From Lycorma delicatula (Eukaryota; Arthropoda; Insecta; Hemiptera; Fulgoridae): DNA of 64,000 bases. The notes under the pieces are model-generated. The model worked only from the letters and a program-made list of their open reading frames with translations. It searched no databases and was not told the origin of the DNA. Made by a program: the position numbers and the translations under genes. This document shows, piece after piece, positions 34,770 through 45,644 of the stretch. The stretch spans positions 76,571,189 to 76,635,188 of the forward strand of contig NC_134455.1 of assembly GCF_047948215.1 (NCBI RefSeq), read 5' to 3'. Positions within the stretch are counted from its first letter, which is position 1. Every line of letters starts with the position of its first letter.

Positions 34770-35360
34770 AGTATTGGTTTATGAAAATTTTGGTTTCTCT
34801 TTCCGTTTAAACAAAATTATCTTTAAACTAAAATAAGTGTCTAACGAAGAAATTATTTTTATAAGATTACTAATACTCGTATCTTTTCTTTTAAGATATT
34901 TATTAAATTTTATAATAATAAAACACTTAATAAAGGAGTGATTAAACTGGCCATGAAATTCCTTACAACAAGTATAATAATTCATGGTGAAACATAAATT
35001 CATCATTATTCTTCAGATGTGGATATCATAAAAAAATACCATAAACGATAAAAAAATCCATTAAGTTGCAGTATTTCAACCAATAATGATTGTAGATAGT
35101 AAATCTTTTTTTCGTAATTAAAATTTATTTATTAAAGATTTACTATTTACTTAAGATTTTTATTTACTTATAAAAAATTAATTATTATTTCAATTATTAA
35201 TTAATAAATTTGATTAAATATCTATTACAAAACTTTTATAATTAATTATGTACTTTTTCTTCACCTATTTCATTATAGTTGTATGCCTAATTACAATTTA
35301 CCTATTACAAATACAATATTTATAAATTAATTATAGCAATGATAGTGTATATATAAATAT
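34770..35360. other. AT-rich sequence, no gene recognised
   Basis: Only A/T runs and closed frames. Confidence 0.5.
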
Positions 35361-35362
35361 AT

Positions 35363-35925
35363 GAGGGTCGTTTAATAATTAACGAAACAAAAATGATTAT
35401 AGAATAATTATTATTTATCCAAGAACAATTAAGCTACTGATTGCTATTTTTCTACATAAAGACTGCCTACATTAAGACACTTTTCCAATCTTTCTGTAAG
35501 CTTTCTAATTTCTGTAGTAAAAAATTGTGTTCTCTTTGCGTCTAAGACGTTCTTAACCACAATCTTGAACCGCTCATTATAGCTCAAATTGGTGCCAAGT
35601 AAAACCTCTTTTACAAAGGCAAAAAAAAAAAATCGGATGTTGAGAAAAAGTAGACTGTAGAGTCTATTTTTGGGAAATGTGGCAACATTTCCCGACATGA
35701 ATTTTGAATAGCTTCCCGTTTTTTTTTTGTTTTTTTTTGAGTGGTATAAGGGCAGGCGTTACAGTGTAGTAAACATATGCCTTTTAATAGAAAACCAGGA
35801 CGTTTTCCTCTTTATTAAACGGTTGTATTTCATTTTCAAGCATGTCACAACACTGCTCACTATTTGTTTTTCCAAAAATTCCAATAAATTGGAACTTTTT
35901 AGTTCCAAAACACACGTAACATCTC
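35363..35925 (-). pseudogene. Mariner-family transposase relic, antisense, with terminal end
   Basis: On the minus strand, read across frameshifts: VFWN, stop, KVPIYWNFW (about 35910), RPGFLLKGICLLHCNACPYT (catalytic block, Asp replaced by Cys), KREAIQNSCREMLPHFP, then DFFFFAFVKEVLLGTNLSYN and TEIRKLTERLEKC, ending GSLYVEK (stop near 35444). This is the C-terminal half of a mariner transposase and the same family as 6545-6981. The element end GAGGGTCGTTTAATAATTAA lies at 35363. Poly-A-like runs inside suggest replication slippage. No intact element end was found on the other side. Confidence 0.7.
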
Positions 35926-36017
35926 TTTACCGGGTAACAAGTAAATTATTAACTTTTTATTAAATATCTTAAAAAAATATGGTCAATGAAACGTGTGACA
36001 ACTTAATTTTCTTTAAT

Positions 36018-36545
36018 TTTCACCTAATCTGGGTGGTTTTGTATCAATGATGTTCCAGTTATGGTTTAATTTTATCAATTAGTGTCTTTTTGAATCGTAA
36101 AGATAATGATAATTATTATTTTTTATTAATTTGCCAGAAAAACTAATTTTTATTACTTTTCTAGAATTGTCTTTATAATCCCCAAATTGGGCTTTTATAG
36201 TCCCGAAGTATCTTTAACATCACTTTACCGTGTGATGAGTATATTTTGTTTTTTTTTCCTGGCCGGTCAGCTTGGATGTTTTTATTCCGTACTCTAAGGT
36301 TTGGGTTACGGCTCAAAATAATTAGTCTAATTTTCGTCACAAATTATTGTCCGATGTAAAACCGTCTTACATTTTACTAAAAATAGCTGTCTTTTAAGTT
36401 ATGTAAAAATGTGAATTCGGATGTCTGTGATTTTGTATCAACCGTAACGAAACCTATCTTGAAAACGTTTAGCATGTAACCTAGCTCAAAAATAATGGAA
36501 TTAACTGTTACGATACTCGCACTATAAATTGTAACGGTTTATCAT
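36018..36545 (+). repeat. Repeat R, copy 2
   Basis: Same orientation and block order as 33735-34290, with scattered substitutions and indels. It starts within about 100 bp of the mariner relic. Confidence 0.75.
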
Positions 36546-36549
36546 ATCT

Positions 36550-37145
36550 ATATATGTTTGTGTTCTAGTATAAGATAAAGCGATTTTGTAAAACATTAGT
36601 CGAATGTTCCATTGTTGTAACTTTAGTTCTAATTTTAAAAGTATTAAAATCTTTTATGAGATAATCGTTTACATTGACAAAAAACAAATTAAGTGATTTT
36701 AAAAACAGTAACCGATCTTAAGGAGAATCTGGTGAAAAAGAATGAACAAGGTTGTTGGAAAAATGTATTATAAAAGAAATATAAAGAACGATACAGGTAT
36801 TAGAATGTATAAGATAGAAAATTAAGGTTGAAACTTGTAAACGGCGTTATAAAAGTTAAGACTTTACAGAGAATGTATGAAATAAGTAATATATCAAAGA
36901 AATTATAAAAATAATGAAAAATATTTAAAATACAAAAGAATATGCATTTTAAAATATTGTAATAGCATTTCAATAAAAAGAAAACATCTATACCGCAAAT
37001 TTGGGAAAATATTTCACCGTAGGCTTTCCAGTTAGACAAAAATTATTGCAAACAAAAATTTTAGTTGAAATCTGAATAGAAAGAAAATCTTTAAAAACGA
37101 TATTCGCTGATTAAAGTTTCCTGAAAAATAGTTTTTAAATTTATA
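36550..37145. other. AT-rich sequence, no gene recognised
   Basis: The minus-strand frame at 36800-37039 is Phe/Ile-rich and compositional. Confidence 0.5.
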
Positions 37146-38044
37146 TGTTACCGTGAAAGACCAACATCTGGCAAATGTCGATATTCTTTGTTGAATGTCG
37201 AAACATACCAAATACTTTGGTAAAAAAACGATATATTTGCTTATTCAGATGTATACCGGTATATGTCGACAAACACAGACAAGCTCTGGGGGGAAAGGGG
37301 TCGAAATGATAAACAGAATTTAAAAATAAATTACCCAGTGCCAATCTCTAAGGGAAATAGTTTACGAGAAACCCTTGTAAAAAAAAAGGAAAGTTTAAAT
37401 TTAAGCTAAACATAATCTATGTTCGCTTTCCTTGCTAACCTCGTCTTATTTACTTTAAATATACAAATTATATTTGTTATTTTCTAACATTGAAGGTGAT
37501 TAATCATGTTCAAAGGATTAATATGAAATTTAATCAAATTTTCAGCATTTTATTTACTGAAAGGGCCAGTCAGGGTATACAGAATATGGTAACTGCTTGG
37601 ATAAACGAAAACGATAAAAATAAATGGTTAAATGGTTTGCCTTTTGGTCAATTTTTAAAAAATATTTTTATTCAATTTCACCATCGGTGATTGCTTAATG
37701 CGGTAAATTTGATTAATCCCCTCCAATGTCAAAGAATAATATATTTAATTTGTATATTTAACGTGAATTAGACGAGGGTAGCGAGCAAAGCGAGCGTAGA
37801 TTATGTTTGACTTAAATTTAAACTTTCCTTTTTTTACGAGGAATTCTCGTAATCTATTTACCTTAGATTGGTACTGAATGATTTTTTTTCTAATTATCGT
37901 TTCGACCCCCATAAGAGCTTATTTGTATTTGTCGACATATACCGGCGAAGGCCCATAGATTTTTCACCAACATATATTGGTATGTGTTGACATTCAACGG
38001 AGAGTATCCGCATTTGCCAGATATCGGTCTTTCACAGTGGCACA
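37146..38044 (+). mobile_element. Long-arm foldback transposon, copy 3 (both arms present)
   Basis: Left terminus TGTTACCGTGAAAGACC; right terminus, reversed, TGTGCCACTGTGAAAGACCG. Each arm is about 350 nt (37146-37510 and about 37690-38044) with the same block order inward: GGTATATGTCGACAAA, a GGGGTCGAAA block, TAGTTTACGAGAA/TAGATTACGAGAA, GGAAAGTTTAAATTTAAG, a motif like TACGCTCGCTTTGCTCGCTA, then AAATATACAAATTA. The unpaired core of about 180 nt holds the integrase-like peptide. The element starts TGTTA and ends in its near inverse. The short flanks (TATA / TACA) hint at a 4-bp duplication but are not decisive. Confidence 0.82.
37556..37690 (+). pseudogene. Integrase (rve/DDE) C-terminal remnant in foldback copy 3
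   Basis: The core frame (open from 37490 to 37690) reads FTERASQGIQNMVTAWINEN, then DKNKWLNGLPFGQFLKNIFI and QFHHR. The Glu codon is at 37559-37561. Compared with copies 1 and 2, ERA, I, M, TAW, N-x-x, NKW, GLPF, QF and KNIFIQF are kept. This equals the end of the catalytic core of rve integrases, with Glu as the third acid. The first two catalytic Asp and the zinc-binding N-terminus are not in the element. The upstream codons of the frame (37490-37555) belong to non-coding arm sequence. Confidence 0.66.
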
Positions 38045-38920
38045 TACATACATTTTTAATCATATATAAGGTTTTAAAAATATATATATTTATTTATTTT
38101 TTAAGTAAATAGAGTTATTTTTAAAACGCAAAAATAAAACACTATTAAATGAGAATAAATTCAAAAGAATCCTGCAAACGTGTACATTATTTCCTTTCCC
38201 TTTGTAACAAATTTTTTTTTTTAATTCACTAAACTTTTTTTTCTTCGCTGAGGTTAATCTTTGTAACCCTTAAAACCGGATTTTTGCATGTTGTGAACTA
38301 GTCTTCCCTTTCACTATTATTTGTAACAGAATATATATATATATATGTGTGCAAAAATAATTCTAACAGCCTTCGCATTCAATAGTCATCCTGTTTTTGT
38401 AAATGGTAAATGTAACTGGAAAAATTTTATTAATAAAAAAGACTATTGTAAAATTTTATAAAAAAATATATTTAAAAAAGTAATTTATGTGTTTAAAAGT
38501 ATTTTATATTTAAAAAAAAAAATACTTTCACTTTTATTAAACTATTCAAATAATATTTATTCGCTTATTTTAAATTAATAATATTTGTATAGCTATTAAA
38601 AAATTAAAAAGTTAACTCTGGTTAATATAATTCTTATAACAGACATATTTTGTAATAACACTTTAATGTAAAATGTACAGCATTAAAATCAGCCGATTAG
38701 AAATTTTTTTGATGTTTTCTATATTGTAAATAAAACTTAATTAATATATTTTAAAAATAGGAGGTCTTTTTCAAATCGTACCGCATGTATATGTTTTTAA
38801 TCACATATATATATTTATTCAAATATTACGATCAAATTTACCGATTTTGATTATCCTTTTTGTCAAACCGATGTTAAAAAGTTTCTAGTGATTCCGTAGT
38901 AACGTTCTCTCTCTTTTCTG
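38045..38920. other. AT-rich sequence, no gene recognised
   Basis: Includes a short (AT)n at 38330-38346. Nothing else was recognised. Confidence 0.5.
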
Positions 38921-38924
38921 TTTA

Positions 38925-39105
38925 ACCTTCGGAATCACCGTAAGGTTTTACTTCAGAAGATGAATGTAAATGAAGTGTAGTCTTGTATAGTCTCAGGTCG
39001 ACCATTCCTGAGATGTGTGGTTAATTGAAACCCAACCACCAATGAATACCAGTATCTACGATCTAGTACTCAAATTTGTAAAAAAATAACTTCCTTTACT
39101 AACTG
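38925..39105 (-). mobile_element. SINE family S1, 3' part, minus strand
   Basis: CGGAATCACCGTAAGG, GAATGTAAATGAAGTGTAGT, CAGGTCGACCATTCCTGAGA and GTGGTTAATTGAAACCCAAC are the reverse of the S1 body. The tRNA-like head is missing. Confidence 0.75.
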
Positions 39106-39109
39106 CCGT

Positions 39110-41956
39110 AGTGACGTTCTTACAGATAACATAAATGAAATAAGTTACTAATGAAACGTTATATGGTAGAAGATTAAATAAGAATATGAAAAAGACTTTA
39201 AGTTGAGATGTCTATATTATTTTTGCCTAAAGGGAAACGATCAGTTTTTCCTTTATACTAACTTCCGGAGCCCTTTTTTACTCTGTGATTGTGATACATA
39301 GAAAATGCTTGAAATGCAATTAGCTAATCATTTTTTTTTTCACTGAAAGTAATGATGATTTTATTTGCAGCTACATCCTATGAAAAAATAATTAAGTACT
39401 GCTTTTAATCAAGTATTGCTGAATATTTTATTATTGAAGATGATTTGGCAAGCTGATAATTAAATTATTTCAGGCTAAATAATCAGATAATTTCTAATTT
39501 TTCCTATTTAAATCTGATAAGGAACCTTTGTTTTTGTTAAGAATGTCTTTAAGAAATTTTCGTGAGTGACTTATCAGAAAGCTTACAACTGTTTCATTTA
39601 ACATTTTTTCAGCACGATAAATTACTGAAAAATATTTGTTTCATACAACTATACTGCTTGAAACATTATTTATAGACCTAAATGAAAAATATGTTTTAAA
39701 TATTCGTCATAAAAATACATTTATCCTATAAAATCCGCTTGTACTTCAGTAACTAGTCCATAAACGTTATAAATCTTTTATTGACAGATTCTAAACGTAC
39801 TTTTTTCGATTCATAAATGCGCACAAATAAATTACGATTTTATCTTTCCGTATGTAATAAATCCAGGGGTTAATAAAAATAAACCAAAATACCATCGTTT
39901 ATGTATTTTTTTAACTTTTTTTTTTTCTACATATATCCTCTTGAATCGTTATTATATTTCTTTAATAAAAATATCTTTTATTCCTACTGAAAGTTTTATA
40001 TGAAAAATTATTTAAAATGTTAAATACGATTTTAATTAATTCAGCTGAGAGAAAACCCCGAATATTTCCCAAAAATTGATCATGTCGTACTTTACTAAGA
40101 AACCTTTACTTTTGTTTGTATATTTCTGTTGTAATATCTGTTTACTGATAATTTATTTATTTTTCTTAATGATTCACATTGTAATAAAATTTGTTTTACT
40201 AAAAATTAAGTTTGATTTTTTAAACGAAAAATACGACAAATCAAATTTTAAAAAGAAGTTTGCATTTTAATAATTTTTAAAACGTAAAATAACAAACTTA
40301 GTAAAAATATATAACTGTTATCAGTTAACTTGATTCTTATTGATTGATTTTATGTATTATAAGAAATATTTATGCAACAAAACCTAAATAAATCATTGAA
40401 TTAAATAATAATTAATTAAAATATGCTTGTCATGAGAAGATTGACAACGAAGTAAAAACCCAGAATATTAAATCTTAGTTTATTCTAAGAAAACAAAACA
40501 TATTTTTATTCCACTAACTTAAATAAAAAAATAAATGGCGTTTAAAAATTTACAGCACTTTTACTTATTACTTAATGTATCATCAACATTAGCTGCAAAA
40601 AGGAAAGAAAAAGACTTTGCACATAATTTAGTTCGAATTATTATTGAAATAAACAAGGGAAAAATTTATATATACGATGGTTTTAATAAAGATAAAATCG
40701 ATAACTAAAAATAAAAATTAAAAAAATTATTATTAAAATAATATTTTATAACTAAGCTATTTTTTCTTTTATAAAAAGAATATATATATATATCCTATAT
40801 CCTATATATATAATATATATGTATAGGAACAATTCTAATAACAAAACTACAAATTATTTAATAACATAATATTGAATTGTTATATATAGAAAATTTATTA
40901 TATAATTAAGTAAATACGGATAAAAATATTCAGCGCCTAAATACCGTTAAATAATAAAATAATTTGTTAAGTTAAAACAATAGATGAAATCTGTGAGTCT
41001 TAATATCTGATTTAATTAGCAACAGTGAAATAAATATTTACAAATAATTCCTGATTAGAAACAGAGTTATCTAAAAATAAACAAAGGTAAAATTATTTAA
41101 AATATTAATTTTTTCATGTTTTCATTACAAACATTTTCCCTAAATTAATTTACTATAAAAATCCAAAGTATAAATAACAGAATAACCTGCAGTTCTTGTT
41201 AATAAATTATTTTTTAAGCTTATATACCATTCAATTATTTTTTTAATATAATAATATTTCCCAGCTATTAAAATTACAGGATTACTACGCTTCGTTAAAA
41301 AAAATCAATTAATATAATATATGTAACGTTACAAAAAATTACATTTTTAATTATATTATAAAATCTGGGGTAATGAAATCATAAATTTATTTTCTAAATA
41401 TTATTACTTGCTTGTTTATTTTATAATAAAAATTAAATTATATAAATTTACTTAAGAAAGTTTTTAATGATATTGAAAAGTTTTCAGTTAAAATCTTTCT
41501 TTTTTTAAATATTATACATCAAAATCAGTATATTTATTTTAAATATCTAATTTCAAACATTTTGAAGAAGCATCTTTTACATTCCTAAATAGGGTAAATT
41601 AATCTTGTAACTACAACATTTGTAAAGATAAACGTTTTGTATAATCTTGTACTATATTCATAGTTTTTTTCTTTTATATTGTTAATAAACTATGTCAAAT
41701 TTATTATTTTATTTATGGTTGACGTAATATTTAATACTTACGGCTTCCATTAATATTAAAAATGTTTGTTTCTTTCTTTACCTAATAATTTGTAATTTTG
41801 TGAAATATTTTTATATATTTATTTAATTGGTATCATTGAAAATAGCTAATTCTATATTTTAGATATCTCAAATTTAGAATTCCACTGTATTTACTTCTTA
41901 TACAAATAAATACTTAATAAAGTAAACAAAATTTAAATCTATTAAAATTAAAAAAT
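39110..41956. other. AT-rich sequence, no gene recognised
   Basis: Closed frames; the open frame at 40076-40270 is Phe/Ile/Leu/Lys-rich and probably compositional. Contains a TATATATCC duplication near 40780-40820. Confidence 0.5.
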
Positions 41957-42181
41957 CACGACTGCCAAAAAGAACTAAAAAAATAGGATGTCCGACCAGA
42001 GCAGACCATTACATAACGTTTCCTTTTTTGATATAATCTTTGACGTTCACAGTAATGTAAGGATTCCAACGCGCGGTCATACATCTAAATCGGCTCAGCC
42101 GTTGATTTGCTACGGTGAAAAAAACAAACATTTACATACATATACCCTAAGTGCATTACACTCCTTTTTTGGGCAATCATG
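41957..42181. mobile_element. MITE, copy 2
   Basis: Left end CACGACTGCCAAAAA; right end, reversed, CATGATTGCCCAAAAAA. A TA follows on the right; the left flank is AT. Internal blocks are shared with 34511-34767. The frame at 41988-42200 is not a gene; it crosses the element. Confidence 0.8.
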
Positions 42182-42184
42182 TAA

Positions 42185-43435
42185 AAAGAAAGAAGAGTAA
42201 TCATTTTAAAATTATTAATCTGAAAAATATATTTAAAAATATATTTACTATAAATAAATAATTATGATGAAGTGAATCTATATGATTTTAAAGCAATTTA
42301 GTTAAAAAGAAAATATTACTTGAAACCTAATTTCCAAGTCATATGAAATTGATAGAAAATAGTTTTTCAAAATTAATTTTTTTTAAAGTTTAATTAAAAT
42401 TTTTAGATTTACATCTGCGAAAGGTAATAGTATATAAAGTGTTATTTTAATTCAAATTTGAACGTATAACTTATTTTTGAACTTAGAAAAAAATTAGCTG
42501 CATTTATATTTCTTATCGGTAACAATGATATTTTTATAATTATTATTTGATATCTTAAAAAAAATTATGTTTATATAATATACCGAATTTCATTAAAACA
42601 GACCAAATAAATTCTACAACAAAGCTTATGAGTTCGATTACAAGCTTCGGTTTTTAAAATTTGTGACGAGTAACTCTTACATTAAATCGACTAATGGTTC
42701 ATAGTAAAAAACTTATTAATTGATGTAAAATGTAATAAAAAAAGTGAAGCTTTTTTTAAAATAAGTTTACTTTTAAAATTATTTGAAGAAAAAAATTTTG
42801 GGTACTAAGATTACTATTTAATAAATTTTATATGAATATTTTAATGTAATGTACGATATAATATGAACAATTTTCCTTCATTGTATGGTATTACTGTGAA
42901 AGTAAAAAAATAGAATAATTTCATTCATCAACATGAAAGTAAAAATCTACTACTCAATTTTCTAAACAAAATATGTTTTTAATTTTTAAATGGAATTGAA
43001 ATTTTGTCTTGGTAGAAGAATTTATAAAACTCAATGAAAAAAATACAAGAAATATGTTATTCTTGTAATTAATTTTATAAATTTGAATTAATTTTTTTAT
43101 TTATTTGTAGATGATATTAAATAAGATTGATTTAAGATGTGATTTTGTATTAAAATATTTTACTGAACATTCTTATGAAACATTAAAAAGAAATGGACAA
43201 ACTGATTATGAAAAAAAAAATTTCATGCCTGTAATATCGTAAAATATGTAGATTGCAGATATGATATAATTTATATTACAATTATTATTAAGTACTATAT
43301 ATATATTAGTGAAAAAATAACAAAAAAATTACATGAAAACTAACAAAATTTAATCACCTTATTAAAATAAGAAAGTAATTTATGTTATTTAGCAAAAATA
43401 ATAATAATCATTGGAAAACCATTTTATCAATAATT
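42185..43435. other. AT-rich sequence, no gene recognised
   Basis: Only A/T runs and closed frames. Confidence 0.5.
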
Positions 43436-44080
43436 AACGAATGCGTAAAATACCTAGGTCTTCATCTGGATCGTTTCGTAACATGGAAAGTACGTGTATG
43501 GGATAAGAGGAAGCAATTAAACGTCAAATTAAAGGAAATGTACTGGTTGCCGAGCAGATAGTTTCAGTTATCATTATCCAGTAAGCTGTTATTGGACTCA
43601 GCAGTCCTGAAACCAATTTGGACATGTGGAATTGAACTATGCGGAACAAAAAGCAAGAGCAACGTCGAGATCTTGCGGCTTCAGAATATATCAGTGAAGT
43701 GTATCACAGTGGCGTCTTGGTTTGCGAAAGATGAGATCCATGAATATTTTGGTTCGGGACGTTGCGTCGGGGAAGAAATTAAACCCTTCAGTTCTAGATA
43801 TGAACTGCGTCTGAACCACCTGACCATGATCGTTCTAAATAATAAAGAGGATTTTGAAGGTTTAAACGTCTCCACATCCTGGACATTAGTGTGAATCTGC
43901 ATGATTATGTCACACATCGTCTGAGAGTTTTATTTTTATTTAATCTTCTCTATTTTTTCGATTTTTCGCTTACTTTATGTTTCATTTTTTCTTTCTCAGT
44001 GTTCATCTGTTGCTCCTTTTTTATTTCTGGTTATTGTTAGACTTGTTATGTTACTGATGGACCTATTTTTCGAAATTAAA
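43436..44080 (+). pseudogene. Jockey-clade LINE, C-terminal fragment and 3' UTR
   Basis: Reads VKYLGLHLDRFVTWKVRVWD, KRKQLNVKLKEMYWLPSR, stop, FQLSLSSKLLLDSAVLKPIW, TCGIELCGTKSKSNVEILRL, then an altered SWFAKDEIHEYF (usual: PWYVSNEEIHxDL) and YELRLNHLTMIVLNNKEDFE. The frame at 43592-43894 is open for 100 codons, so decay is moderate. It starts abruptly at the post-RT region, showing 5' truncation. The sequence down to about 44080 is probably 3' UTR. Confidence 0.82.
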
Positions 44081-44089
44081 GCGTATGAA

Positions 44090-45510
44090 CTTTCCGCACA
44101 AGTTACACTAGTTTGTAATTATTGTGAAGTTACAATGAAACGTTTTTTCTTTGGTTTAACAAGGAGAACAAAAAAGAATTAATTTATATTAAATTGAATA
44201 ATATTTAAACGTTAAAATATTTTTTAAACGTTGTAAAAATAGATATTACATAAAAAAGTAAATATTTGTAAAAACGTCTTTAAGATTTAATCTTTTTCTA
44301 CAAGTATGATACAAATCTCAATATATTAATTAAGTTTTTAAAATGAATTAAATCAATATTTGTTGCTGTTAAACGTATAAAATTTAATTTAATAGTCATT
44401 AGGAAAAACGTAACATGGAGATAGACATTTTTTTTTATAAATGTAATACCATCAACATTACATGGAACGTTAACATGGAATATTCAGATAAATTTTTTAG
44501 AGATTGTTTTAATATATTTCATTACTTATAAACGTTTTAACACACTATATACCTATAAGAAGAAGTCAAAAACAAAAAATGGATACACTACAACGGTTAC
44601 TTATAAAACATTTCTTTATAATATAGTTTGTATTAAGAAAACACTTTCTAATAGTAGTAAATATGTTTAATTCTTATTATAAAAATGCCCATAGAACAAA
44701 ATAATTTTAAAAAAAGAACATAAAAAAACGTTATATCTTTATCCATTTTTCACTCCACTAGTATGCACCTAATCAGCAGATAATTAAATTTTTTTAACTA
44801 GAATAAATATTTTATTAGGATTAGAGAATAAAGCCACATTACTGGTGTGTGCTCCTGTCCAGATAAAAAATACCCTGCTCTATCACTTTCTTGCATGGAA
44901 AAATCAAGGAAAACCGTTGCAAAAGCTTAATTAGAGCTTTTGCATTACAAAGTGCAGTAAATATGAGCATACGAGAGATATAAGAAAGTTGTAGTATATA
45001 TTGATTTAAAATTAATAAGTAACTAAACCTATTACGAAATAAAATAATAATTTTAAAATCGAGAGATATTTAAGTACGTAATATTGAGTGTCGAGTATTA
45101 AGATAATTCTAGTTTAATTAATTAGTACCCGTTATTTAAAAATTTAACAACATAATAATATTTCTTTTTTGTGAAAAAAAAGTTATAATTTTATTTCAGT
45201 TTATTTAAATAAATTAATCGAAAATTAAATAAACCGATCAAAAGATACTTTATATCCTTAGATAATTTATAAAGAAATAGAAACAAGCTTAATAAGGTTC
45301 TTCCTTGTAAGTTTAGTATTGTGCTATGTATCAAGAAACTCGGTTTATTGTGTAGTGTGATAAAAGTGAACGTTGTTATTTTTTGAATTAATTATAAAGT
45401 GATTTTTTAACCATTTACGTTGAGTTTTTATACCTGTTTATGTTATAAAAATAATATTCCAATATTCATGATCAATGAGTACCAACTCCTTTTTTTGGCA
45501 CACTGTTTAA
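44090..45510. other. AT-rich sequence, no gene recognised
   Basis: A slightly GC-richer patch at 44830-44960 has short frames only. Confidence 0.45.
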
Positions 45511-45516
45511 TTTATA

Positions 45517-45640
45517 ATCGGTTCCAATTTATCGGACCATAAATAAATTTGAATACAAAAAAAGTCACTCAGAAAGGGGTTTCCATTGAAATCCCTCAGA
45601 ACTGTATATGTATACATATCTTATTAAAGTATAAATAAAT
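45517..45640 (+). repeat. Dispersed repeat family Q, copy 2
   Basis: CGGTTCCAATTTATCGGACC, CAGAAAGGGGTTTCCATTGA and AATCCCTCAGAACTGTATAT. The reverse complement of 49290-49395 aligns over its full length. Confidence 0.6.
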
Positions 45641-45644
45641 ATAT

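Noticed and set aside
9338..38044. Foldback copies as LTRs or a simple palindromic satellite
   Set aside because: Arms are inverted, not direct, and the three copies are dispersed with unrelated flanks. Inverted ends and a shared core fit a DNA transposon better.
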